This document shows, one piece after another, positions 1-10,336 of a DNA stretch of 64,000 nt. How positions within the stretch are numbered: position 1 is the stretch's first letter; each line of letters opens with the position of its first letter. A model generated the notes under the pieces. The model had not been told where the DNA came from, did no database searches, and worked only from the letters and a program-made list of their open reading frames with translations. The position numbers were made by a program, and so were the translations under genes. This DNA is from Desulfovibrio oxyclinae DSM 11498 (GTDB lineage Bacteria > Desulfobacterota > Desulfovibrionia > Desulfovibrionales > Desulfovibrionaceae): NCBI RefSeq assembly GCF_000375485.1, contig NZ_AQXE01000001.1, positions 79,573 to 143,572 on the forward strand, in the 5' to 3' direction.

Positions 1-228
1 GCCGTCAGCGGCTTTCGCAGCGACATCAGCGCAAAGGACTCCGGGGAAGTGCCGGAAGGCGATGCCCTCGTCACGGTCAAGCTGTTCAATCTCGTGGCTC
101 AGGATGCAGGTCCGGCAATCCTCGCACGCGGGGTGGTGGTTTCCGCGGACGCGCTGAAGTCCGCACTGGGTGATGCCGCTCCCGATGTGCAACCCGATGA
201 AGAATCCGTCATTCTGCGTGTTGTCTGA
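1..228 (+). CDS. C-terminal fragment of an unidentified protein
   Basis: An open frame runs in from the left edge and stops at the TGA at 226-228, giving the last 75 residues of a protein. The visible part has no motif I recognise. It ends in a short acidic stretch (DVQPDEESV) before ILRVV. Alternating hydrophobic segments such as ALVTVKLFNL and AILARGVVVSA suggest beta structure. The next gene starts 92 bases later behind its own ribosome site. No function is assigned; the bulk of the gene lies outside the window. Confidence 0.6.
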   Translation, partial: AVSGFRSDISAKDSGEVPEGDALVTVKLFNLVAQDAGPAILARGVVVSADALKSALGDAAPDVQPDEESVILRVV

Positions 229-320
229 ACACCCCGGCATTGACTCCCTTTTCTCCTGACAGTACCACTGTGCGTGTTTTTTCCCGGATTCCGCGACCTA
301 GTACATAATAAGGAGTCATC

Positions 321-1358
321 ATGACCGAGCATATTCAGTATTCTCCCGAAAAGGACGCTCTTGTCCTGCTTGACCAGCGTTTTCTGCCCAACCGTGAAGA
401 CTGGTTCGACTGCAAGACCACCGACGACATCTGCTTTGCCCTCGTGGTCATGGTGGTTCGCGGCGCTCCGGCCATCGGGGTCACTGCCGCTTACGGCTGC
501 TATCTCGCCGGACGCGAAGTACAGAGCATGGAAGGTGACTGGAAGAAAAATCTGCATGACAAGCTCGACCAGATCGAAAATGCTCGTCCTACGGCAGTGA
601 ATCTGCGCTGGGCGGTGCGCGAAATGCGCCGCGTCTGGAACGAGACGGGCGATGTCTCCCTTGATGAGCTGTGCACCATCTGGCTCGAACGTGCCAAGCA
701 GATCCACGCGGGCGATATTGAAATGTGCGAAAGCATCGGACGCTTCGGCGGCGAAGTGATCGACGACGGCGACACCGTCATGACTCACTGCAACGCCGGG
801 GCGCTGGCCACCGCAGGCTACGGAACCGCCCTTGGCGTCATTCGAGGCGCCATTGATCAGGGCAAGAAGGTCAAGGTCATTGCCAACGAGACCCGTCCCT
901 TCCTTCAGGGAGCACGCCTCACCGCCTACGAACTCCATAAGGATGGCATTGAAGTCAAAGTCGCCTGCGACAATGCCTGCGCACTGCTCATGAAGGAAGG
1001 TCTCGTGGACAAGGTTGTCGTGGGCGCCGACCGCATCACGGCCAACGGCGACGCCGTGAACAAGATAGGAACCTACGGCGTGGCACTGCTCGCCAAACAC
1101 TTCGGCGTTCCGTTTTACGTCGCCGCCCCCGTCTACACCATCGACCCCGAAACGCCTTCCGGCGACGATGTCCCCATTGAAGACCGCGATCCCAAGGAAG
1201 TCACCCACGTCGGCGATCATCAGATCACACCCGATGACGTGGAAGTCTACAACCTCGCCTTCGACCCGACCCCCAACGAACTCATAGCAGGCATCATCAC
1301 CGAAAAAGGCGTTCTCAGGCCCCCCTACAAGGAAGCCATCGCCAAGCTTTTCGAATAA
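321..1358 (+). CDS. mtnA: S-methyl-5-thioribose-1-phosphate isomerase
   Basis: Converts methylthioribose-1-phosphate to methylthioribulose-1-phosphate in the methionine salvage pathway (cytoplasm). The 345-residue length and family motifs match MtnA: RGAPAIGV near residue 47, [14 protein letters not shown] with the conserved catalytic Cys157, [12 protein letters not shown] near 190, and VVGADRI with the conserved Asp237 followed by NKIGTY. A good ribosome site (AGGAG, 311-315) sits six bases before the ATG. No other salvage gene is adjacent, so the rest of the pathway must lie elsewhere or the protein serves a shortened salvage route. The related regulatory eIF2B-type subunits are less likely because both active-site residues are present. 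Confidence 0.95.
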   Translation: MTEHIQYSPEKDALVLLDQRFLPNREDWFDCKTTDDICFALVVMVVRGAPAIGVTAAYGCYLAGREVQSMEGDWKKNLHDKLDQIENARPTAVNLRWAVREMRRVWNETGDVSLDELCTIWLERAKQIHAGDIEMCESIGRFGGEVIDDGDTVMTHCNAGALATAGYGTALGVIRGAIDQGKKVKVIANETRPFLQGARLTAYELHKDGIEVKVACDNACALLMKEGLVDKVVVGADRITANGDAVNKIGTYGVALLAKHFGVPFYVAAPVYTIDPETPSGDDVPIEDRDPKEVTHVGDHQITPDDVEVYNLAFDPTPNELIAGIITEKGVLRPPYKEAIAKLFE

Positions 1359-1420
1359 CGATTCGGGCCAACGGCGCATACGCGCTATCCAAGCCCGCCG
1401 TTTGCTCATACGATTTCAGC

Positions 1421-1455
1421 CGCGCCGGACGTACCATCTCCACGTCCGGCGCGAC
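1421..1455 (+). terminator. Hairpin after mtnA
   Basis: A perfect 12-bp stem (1421-1432 with 1442-1453) and a 9-base loop lie 63 bases after mtnA. The run of T after it is short (ACTTT), so it may be a weak or factor-assisted terminator. It separates mtnA from the arsenic genes. Confidence 0.5.
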
Positions 1456-1495
1456 TTTCATAGGATGACATTCTGGTTACGCACACAGTTCGCTG

Positions 1496-1523
1496 TTGAC
1501 ATATCCGCATAGGCAGATATGTT
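1496..1523 (+). promoter_or_regulatory. arsR promoter with overlapping ArsR operator
   Basis: TTGACA at 1496-1501 and TATGTT at 1518-1523 are 16 bp apart. Between and across them lies a 24-base near-perfect palindrome (1499-1522, outer arms ACATATC/GATATGT, 20 of 24 positions symmetric). Such palindromes covering the core promoter are typical operators for ArsR-family repressors, so the operon is probably autorepressed and released by arsenite. The -10 element puts the transcription start at about 1530. Confidence 0.75.
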
Positions 1524-1530
1524 TTGCATC

Positions 1531-1878
1531 ATGCAGCAACTTGCCGAACGCCTCAAAGGGTTGTCCGACCCGACCCGCCTTCGAATGCTGGCCCTGCTTG
1601 AGGCAGGAGAGCTTTGCATTTGCGATTTGATGGAAGCCCTGGATCTGCCGCAGTCGAAAGTGTCCCGTCACATGTCGTTTCTGAAAAACGGCGGATGGGT
1701 GACCAGCCAGCGCAAGGGCAAGTGGGTCTATTACGCGCTGGCGGAGCCAGTCGATCCAGTGCAGATCGATCTTCTTGCCACCCTGCGCGAGCATCTTCCC
1801 GAACTCGACACAGGCGTTGAAGATCGCGAACGGCTGAAGCAGTATCTGAAAACCAAGAAAGCCGACGCGTGCGGCTGA
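1531..1878 (+). CDS. arsR: ArsR-family arsenite-responsive repressor
   Basis: Winged-helix metalloregulator of 115 residues that should repress this operon until As(III) binds. The helix-turn-helix region carries [11 protein letters not shown], whose Cys-x-Cys matches the arsenite-binding ELCxCDL motif of classical ArsR, followed by the recognition helix [12 protein letters not shown] chose the ATG at 1531 over the in-frame ATG at 1519, because 1519 lies inside the -10 hexamer and operator and so would be upstream of the transcription start. With this start the mRNA would be almost leaderless, and no Shine-Dalgarno sequence is visible. The C-terminal tail contains one more Cys (ADACG). The efflux gene follows 17 bases downstream. 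Confidence 0.9.
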   Translation: MQQLAERLKGLSDPTRLRMLALLEAGELCICDLMEALDLPQSKVSRHMSFLKNGGWVTSQRKGKWVYYALAEPVDPVQIDLLATLREHLPELDTGVEDRERLKQYLKTKKADACG

Positions 1879-1895
1879 GCCGTCGAGGAGAAGTC

Positions 1896-2999
1896 ATGTC
1901 CGAATCCGTCGTGAGAAGACTGTCCTTTCTGGATCGCTACCTGACCCTGTGGATTTTTATGGCAATGTTCATCGGCGTCGGTGGCGGGTATCTGTATCCC
2001 GACATCAAGAACGTCATTGATTCCTTTCAGGTCGGCACCACGAACATTCCCATCGCCATCGGGCTTATCCTGATGATGTATCCGCCACTTGCCAAAGTAA
2101 AATACGAACAGCTGGGGCAGGTGTTCAGGAACTACAAGGTGCTGGCCCTCTCCCTTGTTCAAAACTGGATCATCGGCCCGATCCTCATGTTCGGCCTCGC
2201 GATCACTTTCTTGTCGGGATATCACGAATACATGGTGGGCCTGATTCTCATCGGCCTTGCACGCTGCATTGCCATGGTCATCGTCTGGAACGACCTCGCC
2301 AAGGGGGACAGCGAATACTGCGCAGGGCTGGTGGCGTTCAATTCAATCTTTCAGGTACTGTTCTTTTCGGTCTATGCCTATGTCTTCATCACCGTGCTGC
2401 CCGGCTGGTTCGGTCTGGAAGGAGTCGTGGTTGACATTTCCATGGCGCAGATCGCAGAAAGCGTGCTCATCTATCTGGGCATCCCCTTTCTGGGCGGCAT
2501 GATCTCTCGTTTTGTCGGGATCAAGCTCAAGGGAAAAGAATGGTACGAAACTGTCTTCATACCCAAGATCAGCCCCCTGACGCTCGTCTTCCTGCTCTTC
2601 ACCATATTCGTGATGTTCTCGCTCAAAGGAGACAAGGTCGTCGAGCTTCCGTTCGATGTGGTCCGAATCGCCATCCCGCTCACCATCTACTTCCTGCTCA
2701 TGTTCCTGGTATCCTTTTATCTTTCCTATAAAGCAGATGCCACATACGAACAGGCCACGACCCTGAGTTTCACAGCCGCTTCCAATAACTTCGAACTGGC
2801 CATCGCCGTCGCCATTGCGGTCTTCGGCATCAACTCCGGTGAAGCGTTTGCCGCCGTTATCGGCCCGCTCGTCGAAGTCCCGGTTCTGATAGCCCTCGTG
2901 AACGTAGCCGTCTATTTTAAAAGGAAGTTTTTTCCGCATGCCGTGGAAACCATCACCGGTGTCTGTCACGTGAAGTGTGAAACTTCCGAGGTGAGGTAG
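1896..2999 (+). CDS. acr3: ACR3-family arsenite efflux permease
   Basis: Inner-membrane carrier that expels arsenite, and the functional partner of the upstream ArsR. The 367-residue protein has about ten hydrophobic segments and the ACR3 signature [16 protein letters not shown], containing the conserved Cys124 of the permeation path. Also present are [14 protein letters not shown] and [13 protein letters not shown] near the C terminus. The ATG at 1896 has a GAGGAG site six bases upstream; an in-frame ATG at 1869 lies inside arsR and has no such site. The tail ends in Cys-containing residues (GVCHVKCE), which is slightly unusual. It is co-transcribed with arsR. Confidence 0.95.
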   Translation: MSESVVRRLSFLDRYLTLWIFMAMFIGVGGGYLYPDIKNVIDSFQVGTTNIPIAIGLILMMYPPLAKVKYEQLGQVFRNYKVLALSLVQNWIIGPILMFGLAITFLSGYHEYMVGLILIGLARCIAMVIVWNDLAKGDSEYCAGLVAFNSIFQVLFFSVYAYVFITVLPGWFGLEGVVVDISMAQIAESVLIYLGIPFLGGMISRFVGIKLKGKEWYETVFIPKISPLTLVFLLFTIFVMFSLKGDKVVELPFDVVRIAIPLTIYFLLMFLVSFYLSYKADATYEQATTLSFTAASNNFELAIAVAIAVFGINSGEAFAAVIGPLVEVPVLIALVNVAVYFKRKFFPHAVETITGVCHVKCETSEVR

Positions 3000-3005
3000 T
3001 CGTTG

Positions 3006-3327
3006 TGCCTCCGGCGGGCCTTTCAGGCGGACCAAAGGGGCGGGCCCCCTTTGGAAACCCTGAATTGTCCGCGGGGTTGCAGCGGCTGAATTCATGCGGC
3101 CACACAACTCGCGACCTCGCTGCAACCCCGCGGACGGGGTGATGGACTTGTTGAGATTGTTAGCAAACTCACCCCATTCCCTTTCCCGCCCGTAAAGAAG
3201 GATGCCCCGCTGTGCTTCGCGACAGCGGGGCATCCTTCTTTACGGGCAAATCGGGGAGTCCAGAGGGCCCTCGGCCCTTTGGCGGGTGCAGGGCAGCGCC
3301 CTGCCTCTCGGAGTGCCGCCGGAGGCA
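3006..3327. repeat. 322-bp palindromic element bounded by 12-bp inverted repeats
   Basis: This is the only long non-coding stretch between two convergent genes (3000-3334). It is bounded by a perfect 12-bp inverted repeat (TGCCTCCGGCGG at 3006-3017; complement at 3316-3327). Inside lie four further inverted repeats: 3032-3040 with 3046-3054 (9 bp), 3067-3084 with 3118-3135 (18 bp), 3188-3213 with 3222-3247 (26 bp, perfect, 8-base loop), and 3288-3294 with 3298-3304 (7 bp). I see no believable gene in it. It looks like a compound REP/BIME-type or MITE-like element that could also block read-through from both sides. Confidence 0.7.
3188..3247. terminator. 26-bp perfect hairpin, possible bidirectional terminator
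   Basis: The longest stem in the window: 26 perfect base pairs with the 8-base loop GCTTCGCG, between convergent acr3 and the cation ATPase gene. AT-rich outer arms (TAAAGAAGG/CCTTCTTTA) could give a T-tract-like exit on either strand. It may act as a terminator, a repeat unit, or both. Confidence 0.5.
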
Positions 3328-3334
3328 TGTTCTT

Positions 3335-6040
3335 TTATATATCCGACTCCACGCGTTTCTTGTCTGCTTCGACGAGCAGGAAGGCGATGATGCCGCAGCC
3401 GATGATCTTGAGCCAGTCGAGGAAGTCGAGGGGCGCGCTTTGGAAGATGTTCTGCATGAAGGGGGCGTAGGTGTAGAGCAACTGCAGAACGGCCATGATG
3501 CCGAAGCCTGCGGGCACCCACGGGTTGCTCATGAAGCCGAGGGTGAAGGGGGAGCTTCTGAAGGAGCGCGAGTTGAAGAGGTAGAAGGCTTCGACGGCGA
3601 CAAAGACGTTGACGGCCATGGTTCTGGCTTTTTCCACGCTGGCACCGCCGAGCAGTTCCCATTTGAAGAGGCCGAAGGCGGCTATGAGCAGCAGAACGCT
3701 GACGAGTGCGATGCGGCTGAGGATGACCTTGTCGAGTATGGGGCGGTCCGGGCGTCTGGGGGTTCTTTCCATGATGCCGGGTTCTTTTGGTTCGAAGGCG
3801 AGCATCATGCCGAGGCAGCCTGCGGTGGTCATGTTGATCCAGAGGATTTGCAGGGGCAGGATGGGCAGGGTTGCGCCGAAGAGGATGGCGGTGAGGATGA
3901 CGAGCCCTTCGCCTGCGTTGGTGGGCAGGGTCCAGGCTATGAACTTGACGAGGTTGGCGAATACGCCGCGTCCTTCTTCGACGGCGGCTTCGATGGTGCT
4001 GAAGTTGTCGTCCGTGAGCACCATGTCGGCTGCTTCCTTGGCGGCTTCGGTTCCGCTGATGCCCATGGCGATGCCGATGTCGGCCTGCTTGAGTGCGGGA
4101 GCGTCATTCACGCCGTCGCCGGTCATTGCACAGACTTCGCCGTGGGACTGCAAGGCCATGACGAGGCGGAGTTTCTGTTCGGGGGAGACGCGGGCGAAAA
4201 CGGGGACGCCCTGCACGCGTTCACGCAGCTGCCTGTCGGTCATTTCGCCGATTTCCTTGCCGGTGAGTACGGGGCAGTCTCTGCCGAGGGTGCAGCCGTC
4301 GCCGCCGAGGCCCAGCATCATGCCGATGGCTTCTGCGGTGACGGCGTGGTCGCCGGTGATCATCTTGACCCGGATTCCGGCGCGCAGGCAGGTGCCGACG
4401 GCACGCTTGGCTTCTTCCCGGGGCGGGTCGATCATGCCCTGGACGCCGAGCAGGATCATTCCCTCTGCCACGTCTTCGTGTCCGAGTTCCTTGCCGTCGG
4501 GCAGTTCCTTTCGGGCAAGGGCGAGCACGCGCAATCCTTTGGAGGCAAGCTCGTGCTGGATGGCTACCATATGCTTGCGGTCGATGTCGGAGAGCGTTCC
4601 GTCGGCATTCATGACCTTGGAACAGTAGTCGAAGATTTTTTCGGCGGCGCCTTTCATGTACGCGACGTTGCGGTCATCCTCGCGGTGCAGGGTGACCATG
4701 TACTGCATCTCGGATTCGAAGGGGAGTTCGTCCTTTCTGGGGGCGTTGGCGTTTTCGTCCTTGCGCGACAGGCCGTATTTGAGCGCGGAGACGAGCAGGG
4801 CTGCCTCCGTGGGGTCGCCCTCAACGGTGTACTGGTCGTCGCTGTGGCGGATGACGGCGTCGTTGCAGAGCATTCCGGCGCGCAGACATTCGCGCAGGGC
4901 GGTGTTTTCGGTCACGGGCATGGAGCCGGCTTCGCGCGAGGCCAGTTCTCCCTGACTGGAATACCCGGTGCCAGTGACGTCGTAGAAGGAATCTCCGCTG
5001 TGGATTTCCTGCACGGTCATCTGGTTTTCGGTGAGTGTTCCGGTCTTGTCGGAGCAGATGACAGTGGTTCCGCCGAGGGTTTCCACGGCCGGGAGTTTGC
5101 GGATGATGGCCTTTTTCTCGGCCATTCGGGATACGCCGAGAGCGAGGATGATGGTCACGGCCGCGGGGAGCCCTTCGGGGATGGCGCCGACGGCGAGCGC
5201 CACGGCAGCCATGAAGGTTTCCGTGACGGGCTGGGCGCGCATCATGCCGAGCGCGAAGGAGGCACCTGCGAGTGCGAGGATAGCCACGAGAAGAATGTGG
5301 CTGAACCGGGTGATCTTGCGGGTCAGTGGGGTATCCAGTTCTTCTGCGGCGTCTATCATGCCGGAGATGCGGCCTATTTCAGTCTTGTTTCCGGTGGCGA
5401 CCACGATGCCGTAGCCTTGCCCGTAGCTGACAAGGGTTCCTGCGAAGGCCATGCTGGTCCTGTCGGCCAGAACCGCGTCGTGATCTGCCGGAGTGCCGTT
5501 CTTTTCCACGGGGACCGATTCGCCGGTGAGTGTGGATTCGTCGACCCGAAGCTCCTTGCCGCGCACGATGCGGACGTCGGCGGGCACCTTGTCGCCGGAG
5601 CGAAGGATGATGATGTCACCGGGCACGATATCCGCGGCGTCGAGGCGCAGAGTTTCTCCTGCACGTATCACGGTGGCTTCCACGTGCATGGACGCGGCAA
5701 GCGAGTTGAGCGCCTTGACGGCCTTGGATTCCTGAAAGAAACCCACGAGCGCGTTGACGAGGACAACGGCGAGGATGACCGACGAGTCAACCCATTCACC
5801 GAGCGCGGCGGTGATGATGCCGGCCACGATGAGGATGTAGACCAGCGGCTGGTGGAACTGCAGCAGCAACCGTTGCAGGGCCGTCGCCTGCTTCTTGCCG
5901 CTGATGACGTTGGGGCCGAAGTTCTTCAGCCTGCGTTCAGACTCGAACTGGTCCAGCCCTTTTTCCGGGTCGGTGTCCAAAAGGTCGGCCACTTCTTCCG
6001 CCGGCATGTGATACCAGTGTTTTTCAAGCAGGGATTCCAT
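3335..6040 (-). CDS. P2-type cation-transporting ATPase
   Basis: Membrane pump of 901 residues, full length for the SERCA/PMR1-like group. The cation N-terminal domain (about 1-65) is followed by paired membrane segments, the actuator motif LTGES near 170, and PEGLPA in TM4. Then come the phosphorylation motif DKTGTLT with Asp331, the nucleotide-binding KGAAE, and the hinge TGDGVNDAPAL. TM6 reads NMTTAG, where SERCA has NxxTD, so the Ca-binding Asp is absent. Calcium specificity is therefore doubtful and Mn, Mg or a monovalent ion is possible. It is a lone gene with its own promoter. The metal is unassigned. Confidence 0.9.
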   Translation of the reverse strand: MESLLEKHWYHMPAEEVADLLDTDPEKGLDQFESERRLKNFGPNVISGKKQATALQRLLLQFHQPLVYILIVAGIITAALGEWVDSSVILAVVLVNALVGFFQESKAVKALNSLAASMHVEATVIRAGETLRLDAADIVPGDIIILRSGDKVPADVRIVRGKELRVDESTLTGESVPVEKNGTPADHDAVLADRTSMAFAGTLVSYGQGYGIVVATGNKTEIGRISGMIDAAEELDTPLTRKITRFSHILLVAILALAGASFALGMMRAQPVTETFMAAVALAVGAIPEGLPAAVTIILALGVSRMAEKKAIIRKLPAVETLGGTTVICSDKTGTLTENQMTVQEIHSGDSFYDVTGTGYSSQGELASREAGSMPVTENTALRECLRAGMLCNDAVIRHSDDQYTVEGDPTEAALLVSALKYGLSRKDENANAPRKDELPFESEMQYMVTLHREDDRNVAYMKGAAEKIFDYCSKVMNADGTLSDIDRKHMVAIQHELASKGLRVLALARKELPDGKELGHEDVAEGMILLGVQGMIDPPREEAKRAVGTCLRAGIRVKMITGDHAVTAEAIGMMLGLGGDGCTLGRDCPVLTGKEIGEMTDRQLRERVQGVPVFARVSPEQKLRLVMALQSHGEVCAMTGDGVNDAPALKQADIGIAMGISGTEAAKEAADMVLTDDNFSTIEAAVEEGRGVFANLVKFIAWTLPTNAGEGLVILTAILFGATLPILPLQILWINMTTAGCLGMMLAFEPKEPGIMERTPRRPDRPILDKVILSRIALVSVLLLIAAFGLFKWELLGGASVEKARTMAVNVFVAVEAFYLFNSRSFRSSPFTLGFMSNPWVPAGFGIMAVLQLLYTYAPFMQNIFQSAPLDFLDWLKIIGCGIIAFLLVEADKKRVESDI

Positions 6041-6102
6041 GATTTCTCCGGTTCGATGCTTCGCTGTTATGTCGGTTCTTGAAAGTGCGGAATGGTGCGC
6101 GA

Positions 6103-6131
6103 ATGATATTTCTAATTATGTACGATGTCCA
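6103..6131 (-). promoter_or_regulatory. Promoter of the cation ATPase gene
   Basis: Read on the minus strand, TGGACA (6131-6126) and TATCAT (6108-6103) are separated by 17 bp, each matching the sigma-70 consensus at five of six positions. The start codon lies about 55 bases downstream. Confidence 0.6.
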
Positions 6132-6196
6132 AAGACCGGAGGAAGGTCAAGTGCATCTTTGCCGGTTGGTGAGTTGCGAAGGGGAGCTGGTTCAAA

Positions 6197-6232
6197 GAAA
6201 AAGGGGAACGCCGCTGGACGTTCCCCTTTTTT
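6197..6232 (-). terminator. Rho-independent terminator of the clpB operon
   Basis: A 13-bp stem (6198-6210 with 6219-6231, AAAAAGGGGAACG and complement) ends in a T-run on either strand. It lies 23 bases beyond the clpB stop codon and would also insulate the ATPase promoter region. Confidence 0.85.
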
Positions 6233-6254
6233 GAATGATCAATGTTGTGTCTGG

Positions 6255-8852
6255 TTAGCTGAAAACAAGCTCTCCATCGACCAGTTCCACGGTGACACTC
6301 TGGCCGTCCTGCAGGTCGCCGCTGATGATGCGCTTGGCAAGGGGCGTTTCGAGGTGCACCTGAAGGTAGCGGTGCAGCGGACGCGCCCCGAAGCTCGGAT
6401 CGTAGGCGGACTGTGCGATGAATGCCTTGGCCTCATCGCTGATTGTCAGCTCGATCTTGCGGTCGGCCAGTCTTTCCCGGATGCCCTCGGCCAGCAGGTC
6501 CACGATCTTCACCAGCTGGTCCATGTGCAGCGGGCGGAAGAGCACGGTCTCGTCCACGCGGTTCAGGAACTCGGGCCTGAAATGCTGGCGGAGCGTGCCC
6601 ATGACCTGATCCTCCACGCCTTCACGGAACTCGCCGGTCTCGTCGATGCCGTCGAGCATGTACTGTGCGCCGAGGTTGGAGGTCATGATGATCACCGTGT
6701 TCTTGAAATCAACGGTGCGACCGTGCGAATCGGTGAGGCGTCCGTCGTCGAGAATCTGGAGCAGCACGTTGAACACGTCGCCGTGTGCCTTTTCGATTTC
6801 GTCGAAGAGCACCACGGAGTAGGGCTTGCGGCGAACGACCTCGGTGAGCTGGCCGCCTTCATCGTAGCCGATGTACCCCGGAGGCGCGCCGATGAGCCGG
6901 GCCACGGTGTGCTTTTCCATATACTCGGACATGTCGATGCGCACCATGTTGTCCTGCGAGTCGAACAGAGCCTGCGCCAGCGTCTTGCACAGCTCGGTCT
7001 TGCCCACGCCGGTGGGGCCGAGGAAGATGAACGAGCCGATGGGGCGAGCCGGATTTTTCAGGCCCGCGCGGGCGCGAAGCACGGCGTCGGCCACGGCCTG
7101 TACCGCCTGTTCCTGTCCGATGACCCGTTCGTGGAGCTGCTCGCCGAGGCGCAGCAGCTTCTCGCGTTCGCCTTCCAGCAGCTTGGAAACCGGGATGCCG
7201 GTCCAGCGGGCGATGACCTGCGCCACGTCGTCCGGTCCCACTTCCTCCTTGACCATGCGCTGCCCTTCGCCGTCTTCGAGCGCCTTGTTGCGCTCGGCGA
7301 GTTCCCTTTGCAGGGCGTTGAGCTTGCCGTATTCAAGCTCCGCGGCGCGGTTGTAATCGTGAATACGCTTGGCTTCGTCGATTTCCAGCCGCACGGATTC
7401 GATTTCTTCCTTGATGGAGCGCAGCTTTTCGATGCCGCCCTTTTCATTTTCCCACTGGGCGGTAAGACGGGCCTGTTTTTCCTTGAGGTCGGCCAACTCT
7501 TTTTCCAGTTTCTCAAGGCGTTCTCTGGAGGCCTCGTCGGATTCGCGCTTGAGGGCTTCGCGCTCAATCTCAAGCTGCATCACCTGACGGCTGGCCTTGT
7601 CCAGTTCATAGGGCTGGGAGTCTATCTCGGTACGGATAAGGGCCGCGGCCTCATCAATGAGGTCGATGGCCTTGTCCGGGAGTTGGCGGTCGGAGATGTA
7701 GCGGTTGGAAAGCACCGCTGCCTCGACCACCGCACCGTCCGAGATGCGCACGCCGTGATGCACTTCAAAGCGCTCGCGCAGGCCACGCAGGATGGAAATG
7801 GTGTCCTCCACGCTCGGTTCGTCCACCATCACGGTCTGGAAGCGGCGTTCCAGCGCCGGGTCCTTTTCGATGTGCTTGCGATATTCCTCGGTGGTGGTTG
7901 CGCCGATGCAGTGCAGTTCGCCGCGTGCCAGCATGGGCTTGAGCAGGTTGCCCGCGTCCATGGCGCCGTCGGTCTTGCCCGCACCCACTATGGTGTGGAT
8001 CTCGTCGATGAACATGATGATCCGGCCCGCGCTTTCCTGCACTTCCTTGAGCACGGCCTTGAGGCGCTCCTCGAACTCGCCGCGGTACTTCGCGCCGGCG
8101 ATGAGTGAACCCATGTCGAGAGCGAAGATCAACTTGTCCTTGAGCCCCTCGGGCACGTCGCCCTTGACGATGCGCTGGGCCAAACCTTCCGCGATGGCGG
8201 TCTTGCCGACGCCCGCGTCGCCGATGAGCACCGGGTTGTTCTTGGTACGTCGGGAGAGAATGCGGATCACGCGCCGAATCTCCGCATCGCGGCCAATCAC
8301 CGGGTCGAGTTTGCCGCTCTTGGCTGCCTCCACCAGATCGCGTCCGTATTTCTTGAGCGAATCGTAGGTGGCCTCGGGGTTGTCCGAAGTCACGCGTTGG
8401 TTGCCGCGCACTTCGGTCAGGGCTTCAAGCACCCTGTCCTTGTTGAGGTTGAACTGCTTGTTGACGCGGCCCACGCCGGAGGAAGGCGGTTCGTCCATGA
8501 GCGCGAGGAATATGTGCTCGACGCTGATGTACTCGTCCTGCATCCGTTTGGCGTGCTCGTCCGCCGTGACCAACGCACGCTGCAAACGCTGCGTGACGAC
8601 GATCTGGTCCGGTCTGGCGCCGGGGCCGGAGACGCTGGGCAACTTCTTGATTTCGGCTTCGAGCGCGCCGGAGTAGCGGCCGGGCTCGGTGCCGAGCTTG
8701 GACAGGATCTGCGGAACGAGTCCGCCGTCCTGCATGGCGAGGGCGTAGAGCAGGTGCTCCGCGTCTATCTGTTGATGCCCGTGCCGAATGGCGAGGTTCT
8801 GCGCCTCGGAAACGGCTTCCTGGGTCTTTTTGGTGAACTTGTTCGGGTCCAT
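6255..8852 (-). CDS. clpB: ATP-dependent disaggregase ClpB
   Basis: Hexameric AAA+ unfoldase that rescues aggregated proteins with the DnaK system. At 865 residues it is the usual length. The order is an N-terminal Clp repeat domain (about 1-145), first AAA module (Walker A GDAGVGKT at 211-218, Walker B MFIDEIH), the ClpB-specific coiled-coil middle domain (about 400-520, Glu/Lys/Leu-rich), second AAA module ([21 protein letters not shown]) and the C-terminal D2-small domain. AAGGAGG precedes the ATG. It is the last gene of a cbpA-cbpM-clpB operon, 23 bases after cbpM, so disaggregase and J-protein are made together. Confidence 0.97.
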   Translation of the reverse strand: MDPNKFTKKTQEAVSEAQNLAIRHGHQQIDAEHLLYALAMQDGGLVPQILSKLGTEPGRYSGALEAEIKKLPSVSGPGARPDQIVVTQRLQRALVTADEHAKRMQDEYISVEHIFLALMDEPPSSGVGRVNKQFNLNKDRVLEALTEVRGNQRVTSDNPEATYDSLKKYGRDLVEAAKSGKLDPVIGRDAEIRRVIRILSRRTKNNPVLIGDAGVGKTAIAEGLAQRIVKGDVPEGLKDKLIFALDMGSLIAGAKYRGEFEERLKAVLKEVQESAGRIIMFIDEIHTIVGAGKTDGAMDAGNLLKPMLARGELHCIGATTTEEYRKHIEKDPALERRFQTVMVDEPSVEDTISILRGLRERFEVHHGVRISDGAVVEAAVLSNRYISDRQLPDKAIDLIDEAAALIRTEIDSQPYELDKASRQVMQLEIEREALKRESDEASRERLEKLEKELADLKEKQARLTAQWENEKGGIEKLRSIKEEIESVRLEIDEAKRIHDYNRAAELEYGKLNALQRELAERNKALEDGEGQRMVKEEVGPDDVAQVIARWTGIPVSKLLEGEREKLLRLGEQLHERVIGQEQAVQAVADAVLRARAGLKNPARPIGSFIFLGPTGVGKTELCKTLAQALFDSQDNMVRIDMSEYMEKHTVARLIGAPPGYIGYDEGGQLTEVVRRKPYSVVLFDEIEKAHGDVFNVLLQILDDGRLTDSHGRTVDFKNTVIIMTSNLGAQYMLDGIDETGEFREGVEDQVMGTLRQHFRPEFLNRVDETVLFRPLHMDQLVKIVDLLAEGIRERLADRKIELTISDEAKAFIAQSAYDPSFGARPLHRYLQVHLETPLAKRIISGDLQDGQSVTVELVDGELVFS

Positions 8853-8875
8853 GTATGTACCTCCTTGGAGAAAAA

Positions 8876-9208
8876 CTAGCGCTGCTTGAGCTCGGTAATC
8901 TCGCTTTCCAGCTCCTCGATGCGTTCGAGAAGATCAACGATGATGCTGCCGCCGGTGAAGGTGATTTCGAGGTCGTGGCAGATGCGCATGAGTTTCTGTA
9001 TCCGGTACACATCCCGGTGGCTGAAGATGTACTCGTCGGAAGCGGTTCTGGCAGGTTCTATCCAGCCCAGCTCGGTCAACTCGGCCATGGCCCCGGGGGT
9101 GACGCCGGTCAGCTCCACGAGCTGGGTCCAGGCCACGTTGGTGGAGCGTTCCGGCAGATTGAGGCCGGGGATCGAAAGCAGGGTCTGCTTGAGTTTCCGC
9201 GTGGGCAT
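8876..9208 (-). CDS. cbpM: CbpM-like chaperone modulator
   Basis: Small 110-residue protein of the MerR-like CbpM type, which binds the J-domain of CbpA and inhibits it. A winged-helix-like region ([23 protein letters not shown]) is followed by a C-terminal helix rich in Leu, Glu and Arg ([17 protein letters not shown]) that could form a coiled coil. It lies between cbpA and clpB, which strongly supports the modulator role over a DNA-binding MerR regulator. AGGAGG overlaps the stop codon of cbpA, suggesting translational coupling. Confidence 0.85.
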   Translation of the reverse strand: MPTRKLKQTLLSIPGLNLPERSTNVAWTQLVELTGVTPGAMAELTELGWIEPARTASDEYIFSHRDVYRIQKLMRICHDLEITFTGGSIIVDLLERIEELESEITELKQR

Positions 9209-9220
9209 GAATGCTACCTC

Positions 9221-10237
<1,017 letters not shown>

Positions 10238-10239
10238 CT

Positions 10240-10267
10240 AGGATAATGCACGACACTGTCAAGTCAA
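10240..10267 (-). promoter_or_regulatory. Promoter of the cbpA-cbpM-clpB operon
   Basis: On the minus strand TTGACT (10267-10262) and TATCCT (10245-10240) are 16 bp apart, ahead of a leader of about 40 bases. The CTTGAC core also resembles the CTTGA part of a heat-shock (sigma-32) -35 element, but I see no clear CCCCAT -10. No CIRCE repeat is present. Confidence 0.5.
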
Positions 10268-10336
10268 GACCCGCCGATGGAAAAATACCATGACTTTTCC
10301 ACAGGCGTTTTTAGTTTATTAACAGGGTGGCAGGGT

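Noticed and set aside
240-268. TTGACT upstream of mtnA as a promoter
   Set aside because: The 17-bp-spaced partner TACCAC is a poor -10; the true promoter could not be placed.
99-1409. 436-codon minus-strand frame over mtnA
   Set aside because: mtnA is unmistakable on the plus strand; the antisense frame runs through its ribosome site and terminator hairpin.
3212-6082. 956-codon open frame on the plus strand opposite the cation ATPase
   Set aside because: Antisense of a gene with all P-type ATPase motifs; the translation is rich in Gly, His, Asp and Val, typical of shadow frames in GC-rich DNA, and shows no domain.
6039-8108. 689-codon open frame opposite clpB
   Set aside because: Antisense shadow of clpB with no recognisable motif and no ribosome site.
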